A stretch of DNA of 64,000 nucleotides, taken from contig CAUPYP010000001.1 of the NCBI GenBank assembly GCA_963516005.1, positions 62,001 through 126,000 of the forward strand, given 5' to 3'. Both the position numbers and the translations under genes were made by a program. Shown in pieces: positions 23,869-31,359 of this stretch. The notes under the pieces are model-generated. The model saw nothing but the letters and a program-made list of their open reading frames with translations, searched no databases and was not told the origin of the DNA. Positions within the stretch are counted from its first letter, which is position 1; every line of letters starts with the position of its first letter. The DNA comes from CAMUQR01 sp963516005. GTDB lineage: Bacteria > Patescibacteriota > Saccharimonadia > Saccharimonadales > Saccharimonadaceae.

Positions 23869-25596
23869 GTGAAAATTCTCTTCGCTAAACACAGCCAGGT
23901 CCGCATTTTGAGCGGAATTTTAACCGTCACGGTGGCGTTGATTGTGGTGCGCTTGTTTCAGCTACAGGTGATTGATCATCAAAAATATCGCCAGCTGGCT
24001 TATCAAGAACAGGTGAAAAAACTCACAATTCCAGCGCATCGAGGTCTGATTTATGCGTTAGATCATCAAACGCCGGCACCGCTTGTGATGAATGAGACGG
24101 TCTATACGATGTTTGTTGACCCACAAGTAGTGAAGGACGATAAGGCGGTTTTGGCGGCGCTGGTAGGGTTAAATCAAGATTTAATTATTGGCAATCCAGC
24201 CGAAAAACTAACTCAAAAAAATACCCGCTATCAGGTGCTGGCGCGCGGTTTGTCCCGTCAACAAGCTGAAGCGATTAAAGCCAAAAAACTAACTGGTATC
24301 GGTTTTCAGGCGGTGAGTCGGCGGATCTATCCGGAAGGGGCACTAGCCTCGCAAGTATTAGGTTTTGTTAATGCGAACGGTGGTCAGTATGGCGTTGAAG
24401 GCAAGCTCGACAAGCGCTTAACCGGCGAAAATGGCGTGCTAGAAGCGGTGACTGATATTTCTGATGTGCCACTAACTGTTGGCGAAAAATACACCAATAT
24501 TCCGGCTCGCAATGGCGATAATCTAGTGCTAAGCATTGATCGTAATATCCAATCGCAAGTCGAAAAAATCCTCAAAGCCGGTCTGGAAAAAGTCGGCGCT
24601 GATAATGGTAGTGCGCTGGTGATGAATCCCCAAACTGGTCAAATTATGGCGATGGTGAATTATCCGAGTTATTCGGTAGCTGAGTTTAATAAAGTTAAAG
24701 ACGTGGCACTGTTTAACAATGCGACGGTTGATCGCCCTTATGAGGCCGGATCAGTCATCAAAGTCTTCACGGTAGCGATGGGTATTAATGAAGGTAAAAT
24801 CACCCCGCAAACGGTGTTTTACAACCAAGATACAGTGAAAGTTGGCGATCGCACCATTAAGAACGCCTACAAGGGCAAAATCGGTAATATCACAATGCAA
24901 GACGCCCTGCAATATTCGCTCAACACTGGTATGGTGAATATTATTTCACGTCTCGGCGGTGGCAATATTGATCGGTCGGCACGTAATATTATTTACAATT
25001 ATTTTCACGATCGGTTCCGGCTTGGTCAAAAAACTAATGTTGAACTGCCAGAAACAGCCGGCATTATCATCCCTCCCACTGAGGTTGAGGGTAATGCTGT
25101 GCGGTATTCGAATATGTCTTTCGGACAGGGAATGGATGTGACAATGGTGCAAGTGGCCGCGGGATTTTCGGCAATTATCAATGGGGGCGTTTATTATCAG
25201 CCAACTGTCCTAGCTGGTACGGTTGAAAATGGTATTTTTAAGGCACAAGCCCCGAAAGTGATTGATGGGCAGGTGGTTAAAAACACCACCTCGACGCAAG
25301 TTCGCCAGATGTTAACTGAGGCGCGTCGGCTGTATTATAAAAATGTTGACCGGGCTGGTTATGAAATCGGTGGTAAAACTGGTACCAGCGAGAAGATTGT
25401 TGATGGTAAATATGTGGAAAATCAAACAATTGCGACTTATTTGGGTTATGGCGGGACAAATCGCCCCGAATATGTCATAATGATTAGAGTGGACGGCAAG
25501 GGTAAATACCTGGCTGGTAATACCGATGCCGCACCAATTTTTACTGATATTTCCAACTGGTTAATTGATTATTTAAAACTATATCCGAAGGAGTAA
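23869..25596 (+). CDS. ftsI: septal transpeptidase FtsI (class B penicillin-binding protein)
   Basis: 575 residues. One N-terminal membrane segment, a dimerisation/pedestal region, then the transpeptidase: SVIK with catalytic Ser295 and Lys298, SLN at 350-352 and KTG at 503-505. It cross-links septal peptidoglycan outside the membrane. The start is GTG at 23869; no strong ribosome site is seen. mraY begins 1 base after the stop. Confidence 0.93.
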   Translation: MKILFAKHSQVRILSGILTVTVALIVVRLFQLQVIDHQKYRQLAYQEQVKKLTIPAHRGLIYALDHQTPAPLVMNETVYTMFVDPQVVKDDKAVLAALVGLNQDLIIGNPAEKLTQKNTRYQVLARGLSRQQAEAIKAKKLTGIGFQAVSRRIYPEGALASQVLGFVNANGGQYGVEGKLDKRLTGENGVLEAVTDISDVPLTVGEKYTNIPARNGDNLVLSIDRNIQSQVEKILKAGLEKVGADNGSALVMNPQTGQIMAMVNYPSYSVAEFNKVKDVALFNNATVDRPYEAGSVIKVFTVAMGINEGKITPQTVFYNQDTVKVGDRTIKNAYKGKIGNITMQDALQYSLNTGMVNIISRLGGGNIDRSARNIIYNYFHDRFRLGQKTNVELPETAGIIIPPTEVEGNAVRYSNMSFGQGMDVTMVQVAAGFSAIINGGVYYQPTVLAGTVENGIFKAQAPKVIDGQVVKNTTSTQVRQMLTEARRLYYKNVDRAGYEIGGKTGTSEKIVDGKYVENQTIATYLGYGGTNRPEYVIMIRVDGKGKYLAGNTDAAPIFTDISNWLIDYLKLYPKE

Positions 25597-25597
25597 G

Positions 25598-26635
25598 ATG
25601 ATTTTTAGCTCGCTAACCACCATTTCAAATTATGCCCAGAATAGCTTTAGTCTGGCAATTGCCACGATAATTATTGCTTTTTTGTTGACGCCGATTTACA
25701 CTCATGTGGCTTATAAATATAAATTCTGGAAAAAACAACGCGAAACTACCACGACGGGCGAAAAATTAAAGGTGTTTACTAAACTCCACGCTGCGAAGTT
25801 TCGTCGCAATATTCCGACGATGGCGGGAGTGATTATCGTGCTGTCAGTATCGATTGTAACGCTCGGCTGGAACCTGGATCGTGGTCAGACTTATCTACCA
25901 TTGGCTGCACTGATTGGTGGTGGTTTGGTTGGCTTGATTGATGACGTGATCAACGTGTTCGGCACTGGCAAAGGCGTAGCGGGTTTGCGGTCAAGCTTAA
26001 AATTTATCATGGTGTTATTGCTCGGTTTAGGGCTGGGATGGTATTTTTATGCGAAATTAGGCTATCACACCATGCACGTGCCGTTTGTTGGCAATTGGGA
26101 TTTGGGCTGGTTGATTATTCCAGTGTTTGCTTTTGCGGTGGTGTCAACTGGCAATGCGGTCAATATTAGTGACGGCTTGGATGGTTTGGCGGGGGGATTA
26201 GCGGCATCGGCTTTCACGGGATTTGGGACAATTGCTTTGTTGCAAGGTCATGTTGGTATTGCTGGGTTCTGCTTTACGGTTGTGGGGGCGCTGGTGGCGT
26301 ATTTGTGGTTTAATATTTATCCGGCGCGCTTTTTCATGGGAGACGTTGGTAGTTTTGCCTTGGGCACTAGCCTAGGGGTGATTGCAATGCTGACCGATAC
26401 GTTTTTACTAGTGCCGGTCATCGGAGCTCTGTTTGTAATTGAAGCCGGGTCAAGCTTACTACAAATCACCTCGAAGCGTCTTTTTGGTAAGAAAATCTTC
26501 ATTTCAGCGCCGATTCATCATCATTTAGAGGCTAAGGGCTGGGAGGAAACGAAAATTACCATGCGCTTTTGGCTAATTTCGGCAGCGGTGGTAGCAATCG
26601 GAGTCTTAATTGCAATCAAAGGTGGTCATGTCTAA
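25598..26635 (+). CDS. mraY: phospho-N-acetylmuramoyl-pentapeptide transferase MraY
   Basis: 345 residues, about ten membrane segments. Catalytic marks are LIDDVIN, NAVNISDGLDGLAGG, FMGDVGSFALG and the PIHHHLEAKGW loop. It makes lipid I from UDP-MurNAc-pentapeptide and undecaprenyl phosphate in the membrane. The stretch between the first segments is longer and more basic than in E. coli. Overlaps ftsW by 8 bases. Confidence 0.95.
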   Translation: MIFSSLTTISNYAQNSFSLAIATIIIAFLLTPIYTHVAYKYKFWKKQRETTTTGEKLKVFTKLHAAKFRRNIPTMAGVIIVLSVSIVTLGWNLDRGQTYLPLAALIGGGLVGLIDDVINVFGTGKGVAGLRSSLKFIMVLLLGLGLGWYFYAKLGYHTMHVPFVGNWDLGWLIIPVFAFAVVSTGNAVNISDGLDGLAGGLAASAFTGFGTIALLQGHVGIAGFCFTVVGALVAYLWFNIYPARFFMGDVGSFALGTSLGVIAMLTDTFLLVPVIGALFVIEAGSSLLQITSKRLFGKKIFISAPIHHHLEAKGWEETKITMRFWLISAAVVAIGVLIAIKGGHV

Positions 26636-27965
26636 AAGCTTTTTTAGTACTATTGGTGGGCTATGGACTAATTTTTTAGCAATTGTTGGACAAGCTAGCG
26701 GGCGAGTATCTGATCGGCCAACTCAGGCACGACGTATTGCGAAGCCGGGACTTAAGAATTTATCTAGTGCCAGTCAGACAATTGTTCGTAAACATCGTCC
26801 AGATTATTACATTGTGATGTATATGATTTTGTTGATGCTAATCGGCTTAGTGCTGATTTATGCGATTGGTCCACAGCGTGTGAATCTACTCAATCGTTCG
26901 TTTGATAGTAATAATCAATATAGTCAGACTTATTTTTTCTCGAAGCAGTTGATAAGTTTGGTGTTGGCAATCGTAGCCTTTGTGATGACCGCTAACATAC
27001 CTCTGGAAAAACTGAAAAAACACGCATTGTTAATTTTAGCAATGGGTCTCGGGGCTGGCATGTTTTTGTTTATATTCTCAAAACAACCACTGTATAAACT
27101 GGGTTTGGTGCAGTGCAGTTTAGGGGCGTGTCGGTGGCTGAATTTTCGGTTTATGACTATTCAGGTAGCTGAAGTGATTAAAATCAGTTTAGTAGTGTTT
27201 TTTGCGGTATTTTGGAAATTTTTTGCTGATAAACAAACGCTGAATAAATCAGCTAATCTATTTTATTCGGCGGTAATTTTGGCGTTAGCGCTGTTGATGA
27301 TTGTGGTTTGGCAAAACGACTTAGGTACGGGCTTATCAATGGTGTTTATTTTGCTGGCGATGCTATGGAATGCTGGTGTTAAACCGCAAATTATGCTGTT
27401 AATTGCGGTCTGTGGGGCTGTGGTGGCGTTGGGGTTTGTGGCTGTAAAACCGCACCGTATGGCGCGGGTGATGACTTTCTTAAAAGGCGACAGTACAGAA
27501 ATTACCGATTCCACGCGTCATATTATCCAAGCAAAGATCGCTGTTGGCTCTGGTGGAATGTTTGGTTTAGGCATCGGTAAGAGTGTGCAAGCAACTGGCT
27601 ACTTACCGGAAGCGATTAACGACTCAATTTTTGCGATTATCGGCGAAGTGTTTGGTTTTGCGGGCTGTATTGTAGTAGTTGGGTTATTCGCGGCATTGGT
27701 GGCTCGCTTGCTAAAAAATGTAGCAACTTCGCATGATACATTTAATCGTTTGTTGATTACTGGGGCGGCTGCTTGGGTGTTTTCGCATTTTGCGATTAAT
27801 ATTACTTCAATGCTGGGAATTGCGCCGATGACTGGTATAACCTTGCCGTTTTTGAGTTATGGTGGTACGAGTATGATTTTTGTGGCTGGGGTGCTTGGCT
27901 TGGCGTTTAACGCCTCGCAATTTACGGCGCATAGCATTTATTCATTCAAACGAGGTAAATTATGA
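26628..27965 (+). CDS. ftsW: septal peptidoglycan polymerase FtsW
   Basis: 445 residues: an Arg-rich cytoplasmic start of about 60 residues, then about ten membrane segments of the SEDS family with PITGITLPFLSYGGTSM-like PMTGITLPFLSYGG near the end. In this cluster FtsW is more likely than RodA. It polymerises glycan strands from lipid II together with FtsI. Start ATG at 26628 overlaps mraY; stop overlaps murG (ATGA). Confidence 0.93.
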   Translation: MSKSFFSTIGGLWTNFLAIVGQASGRVSDRPTQARRIAKPGLKNLSSASQTIVRKHRPDYYIVMYMILLMLIGLVLIYAIGPQRVNLLNRSFDSNNQYSQTYFFSKQLISLVLAIVAFVMTANIPLEKLKKHALLILAMGLGAGMFLFIFSKQPLYKLGLVQCSLGACRWLNFRFMTIQVAEVIKISLVVFFAVFWKFFADKQTLNKSANLFYSAVILALALLMIVVWQNDLGTGLSMVFILLAMLWNAGVKPQIMLLIAVCGAVVALGFVAVKPHRMARVMTFLKGDSTEITDSTRHIIQAKIAVGSGGMFGLGIGKSVQATGYLPEAINDSIFAIIGEVFGFAGCIVVVGLFAALVARLLKNVATSHDTFNRLLITGAAAWVFSHFAINITSMLGIAPMTGITLPFLSYGGTSMIFVAGVLGLAFNASQFTAHSIYSFKRGKL

Positions 27966-29104
27966 AAATTTTAACAGTTGGTGGTGGATCGGGTGGACAT
28001 ATTATTCCGGTAGTGGCAGTGGTCGAAAAACTACATCAGCTGGCACCGGAAGCGGAAATTCGTTTTTGGTGCGATCGCAAGAGTTTGAAAATGGCACGAG
28101 AGGCGTTTGCTGGTCAATCGGTTGCAATTAAATCTATCTCAGCTGGTAAGTTTCGGCGTTATCATCACTTCAGTTGGTGGCAACATTTGCGCCCCTCAAT
28201 TGTCATTCCAAATTTGATTGATTTGTTCAAGATTGTTGGTGGTTTTATACAGAGTTGGTGGCGACTACTGATCTGGCGACCAGATGTAGTGTTTGCAAAA
28301 GGTGGTTTTGTGTGTTTACCGGTGGGGATCGTGGCACATTGGCTGGGGATTAAACTGATTATTCACGATTCAGACACCGTAGCTGGGCTAACTAATCGAA
28401 TTTTATCGAAATATGCTGTAAAAATCACAACAGGTATGCCGGTTGAATACTATCGTTATCCAACCGACAAAACAGTGTTTGTCGGTAGTCCGGTGCGTCA
28501 GGGCGGTGGATCGGTAGCTGATCTTCGGGCAGAATTACATATTTCGCCAAAAAAATTAGTGATTTTAGTCTCGGGTGGAGGACTAGGTTCGGACTTTTTA
28601 AATCGGATGACGCTAGCTAATCTTGAGCGTTTGCCAGAGAATTGTCAGGTGATTTTGTCGGCCGGTCGGGGTAATTATCAGGCGGTTATGAACCAAAAAT
28701 TTGATAAAAATACGCTAATCGTGCGTGATTTTGTGACTAATTTTGCCGATTATGTGCGATTGGCGGATGTGGTAGTGGCACGGGCTGGAGCAACTACTAT
28801 TGCCGAGCTGGCAGTGCTAGCCAAACCAGTGATTTTGGTTCCAAATCCAAAGTTGGTCGAGGGACATCAGTTGAAAAATGCCCAGATGCTAGCTGATAAA
28901 CAAGCAGCGGTAGTGCTGGATGAGTTTGCTTTGGAGCAGGTGCCAGAGCAATTCGGACGGGCAATTAATGAATTGTTAGATAATCAGCATCAGAGAGAAA
29001 TGTTGAGTCGTAATATTCAACAATTTGCGAATCCGCAGTCAGCGTTGACTCTGGCGGAATTAATTATTGCGGAAATTCAGGGCGGGGAAGGTGAGCGTGG
29101 ATAA
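27962..29104 (+). CDS. murG: UDP-GlcNAc:lipid I N-acetylglucosaminyltransferase MurG
   Basis: 380 residues, GT-B fold. The first glycine loop is GGGSGGHIIPV, the second domain has SGGGLGSDFLN and RAGATTIAEL, which binds UDP-GlcNAc. The usual HEQN stretch is replaced by HDSDTVAGLTNR; the GLTNR part is conserved. It makes lipid II at the inner face of the membrane. ATGA overlap with ftsW. Confidence 0.92.
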   Translation: MKILTVGGGSGGHIIPVVAVVEKLHQLAPEAEIRFWCDRKSLKMAREAFAGQSVAIKSISAGKFRRYHHFSWWQHLRPSIVIPNLIDLFKIVGGFIQSWWRLLIWRPDVVFAKGGFVCLPVGIVAHWLGIKLIIHDSDTVAGLTNRILSKYAVKITTGMPVEYYRYPTDKTVFVGSPVRQGGGSVADLRAELHISPKKLVILVSGGGLGSDFLNRMTLANLERLPENCQVILSAGRGNYQAVMNQKFDKNTLIVRDFVTNFADYVRLADVVVARAGATTIAELAVLAKPVILVPNPKLVEGHQLKNAQMLADKQAAVVLDEFALEQVPEQFGRAINELLDNQHQREMLSRNIQQFANPQSALTLAELIIAEIQGGEGERG

Positions 29105-30176
29105 TTTTCGACCAAAATTTTACTATTCGCACAAAAACACAAACGCTAAGCGATTGCCTCGGCGTTCATTAGCACGAACAGAGTCGCAAACGGCCTCTGT
29201 GGAAGATACTCATCCTTCAGTGAAAGTGCCAATTGGCGACTCCACGAATTTCACGGCGGAATCGGCGATTGATACCGTGCCGACTTATCAACCGCGTTTA
29301 GATCAGCGTTCGCAACTGCGTCAGTCGGCACCGCACTCAGCACGCACTTCTCAGATGACTTTTTCGGGTAGGAGTTTTAATGTTGGTCAAACCTTGCGAG
29401 CTAATGAAGTGTCGGAACGTGACAATCTCAAAAAACTACGCAATCGGCGTAAAAAAATCCTTCGATTGCTACGCTACAGCATCTTCGGTATTGTGCTAAT
29501 GACGATTTTTATGCGGTTTTTTATTTTTAAAATTGAGGTAAAAGTCGTTGATTTTCAAACTCCACCCGAGACTGCTAAATACCAAACGGCGATTGCTAAT
29601 TATTTGGCGCAACAGCCATTTGAGCGACTGAGTTTTAATATTGATAAATCACATTTGGAGCGTTCGATTCAGGCGGAACATCCAGAATTATTAGAAGTAA
29701 AACAGATTACTAGTGGCTTTTTGCAACCAACTCAATTTGAGCTGGTACTGCGCAAGCCGGTGGCGACCATGTTAGTTAATCAAAAACGCTATTTTGTCGA
29801 TTCGGCTGGTGTGCCGTTTGCCCATAATTACCATCAAACCCCAAGTATTGAGATTAATGATCAATCCGGCATTAAACAGTCAGGACAGCTCAATCAACAA
29901 CTAATCAGCGGACGATTTTTACGCTTTATCGGTCGAGCGATTGCCCTGACTAGCGAAAAAAACTATCAGATCGTCTCAGCGATAATTCCGACTGGTACGG
30001 TGCATCAAATTGAATTTAAGGTCAAAGGTTTTGAGCTGTATCTTAAAATGACGATTGATCGAGATGTGGCTGAACAAGTTGAAGATGCAACGCGAAGTCT
30101 TGATTATATCAAGCGAACTGGGCTTAAGCCTCAATATCTCGATGTACGTGTCGCCAATAAGGTATTTTATAAATAA
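29097..30176 (+). CDS. ftsQ: FtsQ/DivIB-type division protein
   Basis: 359 residues from a GTG at 29097, which follows GGGGAAGG and overlaps murG by 8 bases; earlier in-frame TTG and GTG codons are less likely. A long, charged, disordered cytoplasmic part (about 1-120), one membrane segment (about 128-150), then a POTRA-type domain and a beta domain. Place after murG supports FtsQ. It closes the cluster; ftsA, ftsZ and murB-F are not here. Confidence 0.8.
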   Translation: MDNFRPKFYYSHKNTNAKRLPRRSLARTESQTASVEDTHPSVKVPIGDSTNFTAESAIDTVPTYQPRLDQRSQLRQSAPHSARTSQMTFSGRSFNVGQTLRANEVSERDNLKKLRNRRKKILRLLRYSIFGIVLMTIFMRFFIFKIEVKVVDFQTPPETAKYQTAIANYLAQQPFERLSFNIDKSHLERSIQAEHPELLEVKQITSGFLQPTQFELVLRKPVATMLVNQKRYFVDSAGVPFAHNYHQTPSIEINDQSGIKQSGQLNQQLISGRFLRFIGRAIALTSEKNYQIVSAIIPTGTVHQIEFKVKGFELYLKMTIDRDVAEQVEDATRSLDYIKRTGLKPQYLDVRVANKVFYK

Positions 30177-30193
30177 ATAGATATTAAATAGAC

Positions 30194-30265
30194 ATAAAAA
30201 ATAGCCACTTGGTAGGCCGGCGAATACTAGGAGGGTAAGATCCGCCAGCCAACTAAATGGCTATG
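30194..30265 (-). ncRNA. small hairpin RNA with CCUCC apical loop
   Basis: The minus-strand transcript of about 70 bases folds as one rod: a 10-bp outer stem (AUAGCCAUUU with AAGUGGCUAU), a small internal loop, an 8-bp GGCUGGCG/CGCCGGCC stem and a 20-base loop containing ACCCUCCUAG. It ends in a U-run. The promoter upstream is near consensus. I match it to no known family; the SRP RNA loop motif is absent. Confidence 0.7.
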
Positions 30266-30271
30266 TAGGGG

Positions 30272-30300
30272 ATTATAGCAGGTCGAGGTGATAAAGTCAA
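30272..30300 (-). promoter_or_regulatory. promoter of the hairpin RNA
   Basis: On the minus strand TTGACT (30295-30300), 17-base spacer, TATAAT (30272-30277). Confidence 0.8.
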
Positions 30301-31327
30301 GTATTTTTCGGGTTTTCCCCTGATCTCTGCTCTAGTTCGGTTTTTGTTCTTTTAATCAAATACAGGGGTGGACTGGCGAAAAATATATATTATCATATCA
30401 AAATATAAAAAAGTCAAATAGGGCGGGTAGGGCGAAAAAACATAGAGCAGGGCATAAAATCAAAAAAATGCAAATTATATTTAATCTGTGGAAAACTTTT
30501 AAATTAGGCATCAAATGTTGTAAAAAATGACATAAACTAATGGACTAAAACTGAACGTGCGGTAGTGGCAGAGTTATAGGCAGTGGCTGACTAGCTGAAT
30601 AACTAACCGAGTGCGAGTTAATCAGTGGTAGATGATAATTAGAGCATGTGTCAGAGATGGTTAATACTCGAGAAGTATAGAAACTTCCCTGGCAATTTTT
30701 TGATAAATCTGGGGCGGTTCATTGGTCTTAAGTAACTAGTTAGCTCAAATCCAGGTTCGAGAATTCGATAATGGTCTTAATAAAATTGATTCTTAGCTCC
30801 CTGCTGGGTTCGACAGGGGTTTTGGGGCGATTTATGCTTGGACACGGCTGGATGTTGAATCATCTAGAGATCGCTTCTTTAATGACATAAAATAAACATT
30901 GTGCGACATTAAGATATAAACATAAACATGAATATATACTCATCTAAAATCAGTCTCAAAACTAGCCTTATGACATAACATTCCCTAAAACACGTTTTAG
31001 AGCCCCTATTTACGGCTTGGAATGGTTTTTCGACCCATTGTGCCGATATTCACATTATGTTGCATATCAGCCTGATTTTGGCAGATTGATGATTATTCGG
31101 TAATTGAGCCCAAGCTTTAATAACGGCCGGATGAATGATTAATATTACAAACAGATTCTGATGATAATGAATTAGTGTATGTAATCAACTTAAACCAACG
31201 AGCGCTAGCCGACGGTTTAAAATATTATAAGTTCGGTTTTTGTTCAGCGGGAATCGTGTGTTGAAATATTAAAGGTAGTTGGTGCCTCGCCTACTCCGTT
31301 TCCGAAGGTGTAAATCTTGACGCAAAA
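30301..31327. other. 1 kb without protein genes
   Basis: No frame of useful length exists on either strand. Visible items: one DnaA-box-like TGTGGAAAA at 30487-30495, a CTAAAAC/GTTTTAG hairpin near 30983-30999, and a CGGC...AATGG/CCATT...GCCG hairpin near 31013-31045. The composition is mixed, unlike a simple AT-rich spacer. It may hold a structured RNA or a decayed gene; I cannot assign it. Confidence 0.4.
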
Positions 31328-31351
31328 CCACCTCTGTTTAAACAGAGGTGG
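31328..31351. terminator. terminator of the TraG-like gene
   Basis: Perfect 24-base palindrome CCACCTCTGTTT/AAACAGAGGTGG, followed on the minus strand by TTTTGCG. Confidence 0.75.
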
Positions 31352-31359
31352 GGAATTGA

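Noticed and set aside
30745..30775. GGTTCGA near 30754 looks like a tRNA T-loop.
   Set aside because: The flanking bases do not form a T-stem and no acceptor or anticodon arm fits.
30795..30830. GGGTTCGACAGGGG followed by a P2-like hairpin resembles the 5' part of a tmRNA gene, which would suit the smpB gene in the window.
   Set aside because: No complementary acceptor 3' end, no T-arm at the right distance and no convincing tag frame ending in Ala-Ala-stop were found; the acceptor would also lack the G-U pair needed by AlaRS.
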